This document shows positions 1 through 7,619 of a stretch of DNA of 19,222 nt, piece after piece (positions within the stretch are counted from its first letter, which is position 1; each line of letters opens with the position of its first letter). The stretch spans positions 1 to 19,222 of the forward strand of contig PKCL01000296.1 in assembly GCA_002862165.1 (NCBI GenBank), read 5' to 3'. Source of the stretch: Planctomycetaceae bacterium. GTDB taxonomy: Bacteria > Planctomycetota > Planctomycetia > Pirellulales > UBA1268. A program made the position numbers and the translations under genes. The notes below the pieces were generated by a model. The model was not told the origin of the DNA. It made no database searches and saw only the letters and a program-made list of their open reading frames with translations.

Positions 1-137
1 TTGATGATGGTACAATGGTTGTTGTCGAGCATGGCCGTGAGATGATCGGTCGATCTACGACCGTAAGTGTCACAAGTACACTTCAAACCTCTGCGGGACG
101 ACTTGTATTTGCCCGAACTAATGAGTACGACGACTAA
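1..137 (+). CDS. PIN/TRAM domain protein, C-terminal fragment (5' end outside window)
   Basis: Only the last 44 codons are present (frame starting at base 3, stop TAA at 135-137). They read as a TRAM-type small beta-barrel: DGTMVVVEHGREMIG, then VTSTLQTSAGRLVFAR. This matches the conserved end of YacL-like membrane PIN/TRAM proteins, in which a PIN nuclease-fold domain precedes a TRAM domain thought to bind RNA. The PIN domain and the N-terminal membrane segments would lie to the left of the window, so catalytic residues cannot be checked. The family call rests on the GTMVVVE and LQTSAGR signatures. The next gene is about 400 bp away on the same strand and need not be co-transcribed. Confidence 0.8.
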   Translation, partial: DDGTMVVVEHGREMIGRSTTVSVTSTLQTSAGRLVFARTNEYDD

Positions 138-144
138 GGCTTGA

Positions 145-204
145 AGTCTGCGTCTTATTCTCACAGGAAATACTTGCCGACTGTACATGCAGACTCCTTT
201 TTTT
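145..204 (+). terminator. Weak candidate terminator after PIN/TRAM gene
   Basis: A 7-bp perfect inverted repeat (agtctgc / gcagact) sits just after the PIN/TRAM stop codon and is followed by cc and seven T. The T-run position is right for an intrinsic terminator, but the 37-nt loop is far longer than usual. This is only a candidate. Confidence 0.25.
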
Positions 205-381
205 GACGAAGGACACCATTTAAGCAAGCTAAGCAGGCAGAGTAATATTGATATCGATTCGAATATATTCGCTGCCGCTCAGTAAATTCCCTGCCTTGAA
301 ACAATCGCTACTAAGAGTTCACAGTTGCCAACAGTTGTGTTCGACTGTTCTCAATGCACTTCGTTGGTGCCCTTTCCGTCG

Positions 382-403
382 AGGTGCCAACCGCTGGGCA
401 CCT
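382..403. repeat. Short GC-rich hairpin in leader
   Basis: aggtgcc (382-388) and ggcacct (397-403) form a perfect 7-bp stem around an 8-nt loop, about 130 bp upstream of the DUF1592-type start. No T-run follows. It could be a leader RNA element or an operator; nothing further supports a function. Confidence 0.35.
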
Positions 404-535
404 GATGAATAGCCAGGCGAAAGGCAGCTGTACTCAGCAGCGCTGAACGCTCGTGTCGTGAAGCAGGTTACCGATATAATAAAGGGAACTAACGCTACAT
501 GGTGCCATAGAAACTTTTCCTTCGGCAATGCTCTC

Positions 536-2869
536 ATGGTAACGCACAAAAAAACCTGCAGATTTATTATTACTATTCTTTGCGTCATGTTCACCGGCAA
601 GTCACTCGCAAGTGACGATCACGGATTTTCCTTATTTAATGAACACTGCAGCAGTTGTCATGGACTTCAGGGTGAGGGTAGCGAAGCATACCCTGACCCG
701 CTCCTTGGCAATCTTTCCGTAAATCAACTTACTCATTACATCGACAAGACGATGCCCGATGGTGACCCATCACAGGTGACTGGTAAAGAAGCCAATCTTA
801 TCGCTGAAACAATTCATTCATCTTTCTACTCCCTTATTGCACAAGAAAAAAACAAGCCTCAACGATTAAATCTTTCGCGACTCACCGTACGACAAATGCA
901 AGAGTCCCTCGCAGATATTATCGGGAGCTTTCGCAGTTCATCCCCAAACATTGATCACCAACAAGGACTGTGTGGCGAGTATTTTGACTCAAGGAAGTTC
1001 AGCAAAGGGTCACGTGTTTTAGAACGGACCGATCCAAGAATTGACTTTAGTTTCGGAATAAAAAGTCCGGCACCCGAGCAAATCAACCCTGATCGATTCT
1101 CGATCAGGTGGGAAGGTTCCGTTATTCCGCCCGAAACAGGACGGTATGAATTCATCATCCGGACAGACCAAGCGGTTCGAGTCTTCGTAAACGCGGATGA
1201 TGCGCAGAAACCACTTATTGATGCCACAGTTAGGTCTGGGGATGAGCAAGAATATCGAGCAATTCGTACGCTTCTTGGTGGTCGAACTGTCCCACTCCGG
1301 ATTGAATTTTCAAAAGGTCGCCAGGGCGTTGCGAAGCAAGGCCAAGATGACCAAGACGCTCAAGCATTTATTAAATTGCTCTGGCGGCCACCATATGGTG
1401 TAGTTGAAGTTATTCCAGAACGATGCTTGTCTCCAGCGACAAGTCCTGAAGTGTATGTGCTCCCAACATCTTTCCCGCCGGACGACGCATCACTTGGGTA
1501 CGAACGGGGCAGCCGAGTGTCACAGGAGTGGCTTGCTGCCACAACTGCTGCGGCAATAGACACGGCGGACTACTGCCTCGAACATGCCGAAGAACTTGCA
1601 CGCATTGAGCGAAATGCACCCGACCGCAAAAAGAAGCTTGAGGATTTCGCGGCACTATTTGCGGAGAAGGCTTTTCGCAGTCCACTTTCCGAAGAACTAC
1701 GCATGCAGATTGTCTCTAACTCTTTTTCAGCAGCGCCGAATCTCGACGCAGCACTTCGACTATCGTTACTTCGAATACTTACTTCGCCTTTGTTTCTCTA
1801 TCATGAAGTGGCTAGTGAAAAGAAGGAGTTGCTTTCCTCATTCGATAAAGCGAATAGGCTGTCATTCGGCTTGTGGGATTCAGTTCCTGATAAAAGTCTT
1901 GAGAATGCTGCTCAGAATAACAAACTTGCCACCGAAAAGCAGATTCGCCAACAGGCTCATCGCATGCTCAAAGATCATCGAGCGAAATCAAAGGTTTTTG
2001 AATTCTTACTCAAGTGGCTTAACATCCAGCACGATCCTGAACTTGTAAAAGACCAAAACAAATTTTCAGATTTTTCAAGAAAAACTGCTGCTGCCATGCG
2101 AACCAGTCTTTTACTTAGCCTTGACGATATTGTGTGGGGAGAAGAATCTGATTTCCGTAGACTTTTTACTGATGACACAGTTTTTCTTGATGGCACACTG
2201 GCTTCAATTTTCGGCATACCATTGAGCAAGGATGCCTTGTTTCAACAAGTACAACTCGACAATGGACAGCGGGCGGGAATAATTACGCATCCCTACGTTA
2301 TGAGCGTACTTTCTTATGCCGACAGCACATCGCCAATACACCGTGGCGTCTTTCTCGCTCGTGCTGTTCTTGGCAATGTCCTCAAACCACCAACAGATGC
2401 CGTTGCACCCCTCGCAAATAGTGTTCATCCGGACCTCACGACAAGAGATCGAGTCGCGTTACAGACGCAAGCAGCGGTATGCCAGACGTGCCATACGATG
2501 ATTAATCCACTCGGTTTCGCGCTAGAGGAATACGATGCCGTTGGTCGATTTCGAACAACAGAAATGTGTAGTGGACAAAACAAAACAATCAACGCTGAGG
2601 GAAGTTATCAACCACGAACTGGCAAGCAGGCCCGTTTTAATGGTGCACGTGAACTTGGCCAATACCTTGCCTCAAGTCGTGATGTTTCTGAAACCTTTGT
2701 TCAGAACCTTTTTCATGCACTTACGAAACAGCCAATACGAGCCTGGGGAAATAATGCTCTAGAACAGCTCACGAATAGCTTTATTTCAAAGAATTACTCT
2801 ATCCGCGAATTAATCGTTGAGATTGCAGTCCTGATGACAAAACCCACTCAAAGTAATAAAAAGAAATAG
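536..2869 (+). CDS. Secreted cytochrome c / PA14 / DUF1592-DUF1588-DUF1585 protein
   Basis: A 777-residue planctomycete-type multidomain protein. From the ATG at 536 it starts with a lysine-containing n-region, a hydrophobic stretch (RFIITILCVMF) and a probable cleavage after SLA, so it is likely exported. A c-type haem motif CSSCH lies at residues 38-42. A DUF1587-like segment follows near residues 105-125. A PA14-like beta domain (from about residue 142, GLCGEYFD, to about 295) suggests carbohydrate or matrix binding. Then come DUF1595/DUF1592, a DUF1588 region with a second CxxCH (CQTCH, residues 649-653, followed by NPLGFALE) and a C-terminal DUF1585 segment. The biochemical role of this family is unknown; membership, paired haem-type motifs and export suggest an extracytoplasmic redox function. 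The open frame reaches back to a GTG at 458, but that start would put 26 unlikely residues before the signal peptide. It is followed 132 bp later by the usual DUF1552 partner. Confidence 0.88.
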   Translation: MVTHKKTCRFIITILCVMFTGKSLASDDHGFSLFNEHCSSCHGLQGEGSEAYPDPLLGNLSVNQLTHYIDKTMPDGDPSQVTGKEANLIAETIHSSFYSLIAQEKNKPQRLNLSRLTVRQMQESLADIIGSFRSSSPNIDHQQGLCGEYFDSRKFSKGSRVLERTDPRIDFSFGIKSPAPEQINPDRFSIRWEGSVIPPETGRYEFIIRTDQAVRVFVNADDAQKPLIDATVRSGDEQEYRAIRTLLGGRTVPLRIEFSKGRQGVAKQGQDDQDAQAFIKLLWRPPYGVVEVIPERCLSPATSPEVYVLPTSFPPDDASLGYERGSRVSQEWLAATTAAAIDTADYCLEHAEELARIERNAPDRKKKLEDFAALFAEKAFRSPLSEELRMQIVSNSFSAAPNLDAALRLSLLRILTSPLFLYHEVASEKKELLSSFDKANRLSFGLWDSVPDKSLENAAQNNKLATEKQIRQQAHRMLKDHRAKSKVFEFLLKWLNIQHDPELVKDQNKFSDFSRKTAAAMRTSLLLSLDDIVWGEESDFRRLFTDDTVFLDGTLASIFGIPLSKDALFQQVQLDNGQRAGIITHPYVMSVLSYADSTSPIHRGVFLARAVLGNVLKPPTDAVAPLANSVHPDLTTRDRVALQTQAAVCQTCHTMINPLGFALEEYDAVGRFRTTEMCSGQNKTINAEGSYQPRTGKQARFNGARELGQYLASSRDVSETFVQNLFHALTKQPIRAWGNNALEQLTNSFISKNYSIRELIVEIAVLMTKPTQSNKKK
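1088..1108. repeat. Perfect 9-bp inverted repeat inside the DUF1592-type gene
   Basis: cctgatcga (1088-1096) and tcgatcagg (1100-1108) are exact reverse complements separated by ttc, within the region coding the PA14-like domain. Each arm contains GATC. It could form a tight mRNA hairpin or may be chance in a coding sequence. Confidence 0.5.
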
Positions 2870-3001
2870 CCGACTACAGAATAGGAGTGTACGGCCGCAC
2901 TCTAGATGTAGAGCTTGAGCGAGTTGCATCAAAAATCAATGCTCAGTGTTGAGATTTTCTTAAACAACACTACACATGGAACTATTTCTAAGGTTGAAAC
3001 A

Positions 3002-4345
3002 ATGCTAACCCGACGCGACATCCTGAAAAGCCTTGGCCTTGCACCAGCTGCATTGCCTTTCCTTGGCAATCTTTCAAGCCTCGCGGCAAACACTCGTGTT
3101 GCACAAGAAATCAAAAAAAGACTGGTAATAGTATTTACCCCTGATGGTGTCGTAAAAGAGAAATTCTGGCCCCTGAAAAACGGTTCTTTTTTTCCGGATC
3201 CATCATCCACTGAACAAAATGCCTTACCACCAATTCTCACCCCGTTTCAAGACCTCCAAGATCAACTTCTTCTCGTGAAAGGGGTACATAATAAAATCCG
3301 TGGAGATGGAGATGGTCACATGCGAGGCATTGGGTGCCTGCTAACCGGCATCGAGCTTTTCCCAGGAAACATTCAAGGAGGCAGCCACACACCTGCCGGC
3401 TGGGCAAGCGGCAAGTCAATTGACCAAGAAATTTGTGGCCACCTGCAAAAAGATATCGCAACTGCAACACGATTCGGTTCACTCGAATTTGGTGCACTCG
3501 TTCCAAATAAAGCAAACACATGGACACGGATGGTTTATGCAGGACCAAATAAACCGATCACACCAATTGATGATCCGTATCAGATGTTTAAAAAACTTTA
3601 TGGCAAAACAAAAGATCGAGAAAACTTAAAAAGTATTCTTGATGAAGTTCATAGTGATCTTGCCAAACTTGCGAGTCACTTGCCAGCCGAAGACCGTCGT
3701 ATTCTTGAAGAACATGCGGATATGGTCCGTAAATTTGAACGTGAACTGCAAGCAAGTCATGAGAATGAGTCGCACCCAGAACCCACTCTCGAAGAAGGCA
3801 TTGTTGAACAAAACGAACAGATGCCAAAAATTAGCCGCATGCAAACCGAGCTTCTTGTGTCCGCTCTCCAGGCTGACTTCACGCGAGTAGCAACTCTTCA
3901 ATACACAAATTCCGTCGGCCAGGCTCGCATGTCCTGGCTCGGCATTCAGGAAAAACAACATGATCTTTCTCACAAACCAAACTCTGATATTGATGCTCAA
4001 GAAAAACTGACCAAAATCAACGCTTGGTACGCTTCAGAAATCGCTCACCTTGCCCACAGACTTGCCGAAACACCAGAGCCTGGAGGAGATGGTTGCATGC
4101 TTGACCATACGACCATCCTGTGGACGAATGAACTCGGGGAAGGCAACTCACACTCGCACATGGATATTCCCTGGGCTTTTGTCGGCAGTGGGCTTGGATT
4201 CAAAACCGGCAGAATGATGAGTGCCGGCGGGAAACCACATAACCAACTACTCCTATCGATTGCACATGCCATGGGACTTTCAGACTTAGATCGTTTTGGG
4301 AATCCCGACTTCTGTAGCGATGGCCCACTCACTGGACTATCCTAA
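3002..4345 (+). CDS. DUF1552 family Tat-exported protein
   Basis: A 447-residue protein. The N-terminus from the ATG at 3002 (MLTRRDILKSLGLAPAALPF) carries a twin-arginine motif followed by a moderately hydrophobic stretch, a classic planctomycete DUF1552 Tat leader. The rest matches this family: KRLVIVFTPDGV near the mature start, a GDGHMRG segment, TLQYTNSVG and a C-terminal WTNELGEGNSHSHMDIPW histidine-rich block before a GNPDFC tail. DUF1552 proteins are almost always encoded beside DUF1592-type cytochromes, as here, and the two probably act together outside the cytoplasm; the reaction is not known. The fold resembles sulfatase/DUF1501-like proteins, but I see no test of that here. The frame is open back to a TTG at 2915, which I reject because the RR motif belongs at the N-terminus and AAGG lies upstream of 3002. 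Confidence 0.9.
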   Translation: MLTRRDILKSLGLAPAALPFLGNLSSLAANTRVAQEIKKRLVIVFTPDGVVKEKFWPLKNGSFFPDPSSTEQNALPPILTPFQDLQDQLLLVKGVHNKIRGDGDGHMRGIGCLLTGIELFPGNIQGGSHTPAGWASGKSIDQEICGHLQKDIATATRFGSLEFGALVPNKANTWTRMVYAGPNKPITPIDDPYQMFKKLYGKTKDRENLKSILDEVHSDLAKLASHLPAEDRRILEEHADMVRKFERELQASHENESHPEPTLEEGIVEQNEQMPKISRMQTELLVSALQADFTRVATLQYTNSVGQARMSWLGIQEKQHDLSHKPNSDIDAQEKLTKINAWYASEIAHLAHRLAETPEPGGDGCMLDHTTILWTNELGEGNSHSHMDIPWAFVGSGLGFKTGRMMSAGGKPHNQLLLSIAHAMGLSDLDRFGNPDFCSDGPLTGLS

Positions 4346-4366
4346 ATATTCTCTTGGTTATCAAAT

Positions 4367-4401
4367 GTTTTTGAAAGTCCAACAGTTGGAATTTCAAAAA
4401 C
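4367..4401 (+). terminator. Long near-perfect hairpin, likely terminator of the DUF1552 gene
   Basis: gtttttgaaagtccaac (4367-4383) and gttggaatttcaaaaac (4385-4401) are reverse complements over 17 bp with one mismatch and a single base between arms. It begins 22 nt after the DUF1552 stop, the normal place for a terminator. The T-tract and A-tract are inside the stem rather than after it, so it is not a textbook intrinsic terminator; it may instead stabilise the 3' end of the mRNA. Confidence 0.5.
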
Positions 4402-4424
4402 AAGTCGTAACGCCCCAGTGAAAC

Positions 4425-4469
4425 CTAAATCATAACGCAAGAAATATTTCATGCTTTGCGATGATTTAG
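4425..4469. repeat. Bulged 14-bp hairpin with palindromic loop
   Basis: ctaaatcat (4425-4433) pairs with atgatttag (4461-4469) over 9 bp. After a two-A bulge, cgcaa (4436-4440) pairs with ttgcg (4456-4460) over 5 bp. The apical part contains the perfect 10-bp palindrome gaaatatttc (4441-4450). It lies 23 bp beyond the previous hairpin. A regulator operator or a structured RNA are both possible. Confidence 0.45.
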
Positions 4470-4647
4470 AAATAAGTTAGTTCTCTTGTTTGCTTCGAAT
4501 GGCATAACTCCAAGCCTTTCTATCGCACAGACAAAAGCCACACAGCCCAACCTTCACACTACTTCAGAGGCAACTAGAACTTCGTTATTCAGAAAGGAAA
4601 TCTTTGTAGAGCCCCTAAAATTCACACAATGATATTTCAGTAAAAAT

Positions 4648-4669
4648 GAAGTATTGGATAAAATACTTC
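4648..4669. repeat. 8-bp inverted repeat upstream of fhcB
   Basis: gaagtatt (4648-4655) and aatacttc (4662-4669) are perfect reverse complements separated by six bases. The centre lies about 100 bp upstream of the fhcB start, a position compatible with an operator for a dimeric regulator. No family-specific motif was recognised. Confidence 0.45.
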
Positions 4670-4758
4670 GTACTCCAAGAGCTAACAAATGAATTATCAT
4701 TCCGCTGAAACCATGGTAGTCTGGACCGACACAGCAACATCTGGGTACTACAAAAATC

Positions 4759-6060
4759 GTGAGCGATTCGAAGCCAACATCCAACACTAATGCACCGCAT
4801 GAGGATGCCAAGACACAGACCACGTGCGGCGGCTGTGAATTACTTTGTGAAGACCTGTCAGTTCAAAGCATCAAATATGGAACTGGATGCACGGCTGCTG
4901 ATAGGTGGTTTGGCCATGGTGACCCTCTGCCGCAGACAACGATTGATGGCAAAGAAGTATTCCTCGATGAAGCCATACATGAAGCCGCAGCGAGACTGCT
5001 GTCAGCACAACGACCACTTCTGACTGGCCTTGCGTCAACGACACTCGACGCCATTCAGATCGCCTGCCGTATAGCTGACTGTATTGATGCTTCTGTTGAT
5101 GCAAATGATTATGAAAACTTGATCCTCACTGCCCCGACTGCAATCCGGGTTGGTAAGGTTAGTGCAGAACTTGAAGAACTGCGCGACCGTGCCGACTTAG
5201 TCATCTTCTGGGGTGTCGATCCGTCGATAAAATCCACTCGCTTTATAGAGCGATTTATTAAACCTAAGCCACACAATGGCAATCGTCGCACCATCAGTGT
5301 GGGAATGACTCCAGCGGTCACACCATCTTCACACAACCTTCACTTCCCAGTTCCAGAAGAACAACACGTGAGTCTTGCCAGGCTTGTTAATGCCCATCTT
5401 GCACAGAAAGAAGTATCTGTTTCATCTTCTGATGGTCTAGATGACATAGCATATCAGCTCCACCAATTCATTGACGCCGCTCGTTGCGTAGGCTTTGTTT
5501 CTACTCAGCCAGCTGAAACAACTGGCCTTGTGAAATGGAGTCTCTCGCAACTTATACAGTCCCTCGCACATCAAAAGCCTTGCTTTGAAATACCACTGAA
5601 TCAAAGGACGGCTTCAGAAGGCGGAAACCTAGCCGGTGTTGGTGCCATCTGTACGTGGCGTTTTGGATCATCTGGTGCAATTCCGCGTGCATCCAGTTCG
5701 GGAAGTATGTTTCTTCCAGCAGAGGCTGACGCTCAGCATCTAATAAAACGAGGCGAGGTTGACTGTATTTTTATTGTTGGAAGAATACCACTTCAAATCA
5801 AAGGATTGTTGGCCGAGGATTCTGACTCAAAGGCTGTTATTCATATTACTGATGAATCAAATCATGCATCATTGAAAAACAGTATTTGTCTTGCTTGTGC
5901 CAGCCTCAGTGATTCAACCAAAGGCAGCATGTTGAGGTCAGACGGCAGGCTCATAACACTACGACCATTCGAAACTGCTTGCCTTCCTTCCGTGCAAAAC
6001 ATCTTGGATAAATTACTGGGCCGTATAGCGGCTGATACTCACAATGAGGGTTCAACATGA
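4759..6060 (+). CDS. fhcB: Formyltransferase/hydrolase complex subunit B (formylmethanofuran dehydrogenase subunit B-like)
   Basis: A 433-residue bacterial homologue of FwdB/FmdB. It has the N-terminal signature CGGCELLCEDL with Cys23, Cys26 and Cys30, and a further Cys44 (YGTGC), matching the C-x2-C-x3-C-xn-C spacing of molybdopterin-oxidoreductase Fe-S motifs. Later blocks include VIFWGVDPS (about residues 150-158) and a C-terminal half ending in a DGRLITLRP segment. In the region where archaeal FwdB has its metal-ligand Cys before HGP, this protein reads ENLILTAPT with no Cys. That agrees with what is known for bacterial Fhc: the B subunit is not a redox enzyme, and the complex releases formate from formyl-methylofuran in tetrahydromethanopterin-linked C1 metabolism. 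The start is a GTG at 4759 with no obvious Shine-Dalgarno. The stop overlaps the fhcA start as ATGA, so the two are translationally coupled. fhcC and fhcD are not in this window. Confidence 0.85.
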   Translation: MSDSKPTSNTNAPHEDAKTQTTCGGCELLCEDLSVQSIKYGTGCTAADRWFGHGDPLPQTTIDGKEVFLDEAIHEAAARLLSAQRPLLTGLASTTLDAIQIACRIADCIDASVDANDYENLILTAPTAIRVGKVSAELEELRDRADLVIFWGVDPSIKSTRFIERFIKPKPHNGNRRTISVGMTPAVTPSSHNLHFPVPEEQHVSLARLVNAHLAQKEVSVSSSDGLDDIAYQLHQFIDAARCVGFVSTQPAETTGLVKWSLSQLIQSLAHQKPCFEIPLNQRTASEGGNLAGVGAICTWRFGSSGAIPRASSSGSMFLPAEADAQHLIKRGEVDCIFIVGRIPLQIKGLLAEDSDSKAVIHITDESNHASLKNSICLACASLSDSTKGSMLRSDGRLITLRPFETACLPSVQNILDKLLGRIAADTHNEGST

Positions 6061-7619
6061 TTGAGCGGCCCTCTGCAACAAAATTTCACACATTCTCTCA
6101 TGATCCATTTGTTCTTGTTGGTGGAACTGTTCATGACCCCAAGAACGGGATTAATGGTAGTCCAAGTGACATTTGGGTTGAATCGGGGCGAATAGTGAGC
6201 ACTCCGAATGATCCCACCCGATTTCGTCGTATTGATACGTCTGGTTTGATCGTTATGCCCGGAGGTGTTGATCTGCACAGTCATATCGCAGGGCCAAAAG
6301 TGAATATTGGTCGTCGCATCTCGCCGCAACTGTGTTCCCATCGTCGTAGTGACAACCAACCCAGTGCTGTTCCAACAATTCATGCTACCGGGTCACTCTA
6401 CGCATCACTCGGGTACACCACAGTTTTTGATGCAGCCATCACAACAAGCGCAGCTCCACTTGCTGCAATAGAGTTACGTGACCTACCTATCCTTGATAAA
6501 GGTTTTTACTTACTTGCAGCCGATAATGCAGAACTTCTCTCCACTCTTGACGCGGGTGATCCTGATCTTATTCAGCGACACATTACTTCCATTGTGCGTT
6601 CAGGCACCGGATGGGGTGTAAAAGTAGCGAACCCAGGCGGTGCTTCATTTTGGAAAAATAGTCGTGGAGACCATCATGATCTCGACACACAGCTCCCTGG
6701 AAGAAACCTAACGAGTCGAGAACTTCTTGAAAGACTGGCAACGGGTGTCCAAGCAGCAAAGCTACCGCACCCACTCCATATCCACACCTCTCACCTTGGT
6801 TTGCCAGGAAATTGGCAGACGCTTCATGAAACAATGAAGACTTTGGACGGCCTACCGGCACACCTTGCGCATGTGCAATTTCATAGCTATACAGGTGGAA
6901 ATCTTGATTCGGAGAGCTTTGGATCCGGGGTATCGCAACTTGTTGATTATTTCAAAAAAAATAAAAATCTAACTCTTGATGTTGGGCAAATCCTCTTTGG
7001 TGAAACAGTTGCCATGACTGGTGATCCAGAAGCAGCCGAGCACCTTGCAAACACAACAGGTGCGCCCTGGAACTCTCATGATCTTTGGCTCGAAGGTGGC
7101 TGTGGCGTTCTACCGATTGAATACAAGGAGAAAAACCTTATCCATTCATGGCAGTGGGCAATTGGTCTTGAATGGTTTCTGTCGGTTGATGACCCTTGGC
7201 GAGTTGTACTCTCAACCGACCACCCAAATGGCGCTCATTTCACGGCCTACCCCGTACTCATGCAACTCCTTGGTGACGAAGCCTTTCGACGAGAAGCCTT
7301 TCGTCGGATTCACCCAATCGTCCAAAAACGTTCACCCCTAGCATCTCTTTCCAGAGAATATTCGATCCAAGAATTATGCATTATTACGCGAGCCGCCCCA
7401 GCAAAAATTGCTGGTCTACCTCAAAAAGGTCATCTTGGCATCGGTGCAGACGCGGACATCACTGTGTATAGACCCAATCAGCAACTGGCTAAAATGTTTG
7501 CACTACCCGCAGCCGTTTACAAGTCAGGGAAACTTGTGAATGAAAATGGCCATTGTCGCAGTGAAGCTACTGGACACCACCTAACAGCATTCCAGACTAG
7601 CCAAGGTAACACGGCTTAA
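6057..7619 (+). CDS. fhcA: Formyltransferase/hydrolase complex subunit A (formylmethanofuran dehydrogenase subunit A-like amidohydrolase)
   Basis: A 520-residue amidohydrolase-superfamily protein that in bacteria hydrolyses formyl-methylofuran to formate within the Fhc complex. Visible active-site elements are the metal-binding H-x-H in GGVDLHSHIAG (His74, His76), Lys189 in GVKVANPGG (the expected carboxylated-lysine block), HIHTSHLGLPGN and HLAHVQFHSY histidine clusters near residues 240-280, and Asp388 in STDHPNGAHF. The C-terminal GHLGIGADADITVYRP strand is typical of amidohydrolases. All metal-site motifs look intact, so the enzyme is probably active. The ATG at 6057 overlaps the fhcB stop by four bases. 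The stop TAA shares TTAA with the stop of the converging glycosyltransferase gene. The alternative name FwdA/FmdA is used for archaeal relatives; the gene context with a metal-ligand-lacking B subunit favours Fhc. Confidence 0.9.
   Translation: MIERPSATKFHTFSHDPFVLVGGTVHDPKNGINGSPSDIWVESGRIVSTPNDPTRFRRIDTSGLIVMPGGVDLHSHIAGPKVNIGRRISPQLCSHRRSDNQPSAVPTIHATGSLYASLGYTTVFDAAITTSAAPLAAIELRDLPILDKGFYLLAADNAELLSTLDAGDPDLIQRHITSIVRSGTGWGVKVANPGGASFWKNSRGDHHDLDTQLPGRNLTSRELLERLATGVQAAKLPHPLHIHTSHLGLPGNWQTLHETMKTLDGLPAHLAHVQFHSYTGGNLDSESFGSGVSQLVDYFKKNKNLTLDVGQILFGETVAMTGDPEAAEHLANTTGAPWNSHDLWLEGGCGVLPIEYKEKNLIHSWQWAIGLEWFLSVDDPWRVVLSTDHPNGAHFTAYPVLMQLLGDEAFRREAFRRIHPIVQKRSPLASLSREYSIQELCIITRAAPAKIAGLPQKGHLGIGADADITVYRPNQQLAKMFALPAAVYKSGKLVNENGHCRSEATGHHLTAFQTSQGNTA

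Larger units (their letters stand above)
138..535. other. Gene-free leader between PIN/TRAM gene and DUF1592-type gene
   Basis: No convincing coding sequence was found on either strand. An open frame continues upstream from the gene at 536 to a GTG at 458, but residues before the signal peptide look non-coding. Two structures stand out: agtctgc at 145-151 pairing with gcagact at 189-195 before a run of seven T at 198-204, and a compact hairpin at 382-403. No clear -35/-10 pair could be defended. Confidence 0.5.
4346..4758. other. Hairpin-rich non-coding region upstream of fhcB
   Basis: No gene was found on either strand in these 413 bp. The region holds three separate inverted repeats (4367-4401, 4425-4469 and 4648-4669), listed individually. 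It must also contain the fhcB promoter, but no -35/-10 pair is clear enough to place. It is AT-rich relative to the flanking genes. Confidence 0.6.

Noticed and set aside
382..430. Possible cobalamin-type riboswitch (hairpin followed by agccaggcg)
   Set aside because: The B12 box and the surrounding conserved junctions are not present; only a short stem and a partial resemblance remain.
458..535. GTG start that would extend the DUF1592-type protein by 26 residues
   Set aside because: The extension lies before a good signal peptide and has no supporting ribosome-binding site; the ATG at 536 gives a normal exported N-terminus.
1584..2048. 154-residue open frame on the plus strand
   Set aside because: It is a shadow of the DUF1592-type gene with skewed, basic composition and no motif.
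2885..2971. Small hairpins between the DUF1592-type and DUF1552 genes
   Set aside because: Stems of 5-7 bp with mixed loops and no T-run are expected by chance; no terminator or operator is supported.
2915..3001. TTG start extending the DUF1552 protein
   Set aside because: It would bury the twin-arginine motif 30 residues inside the protein.
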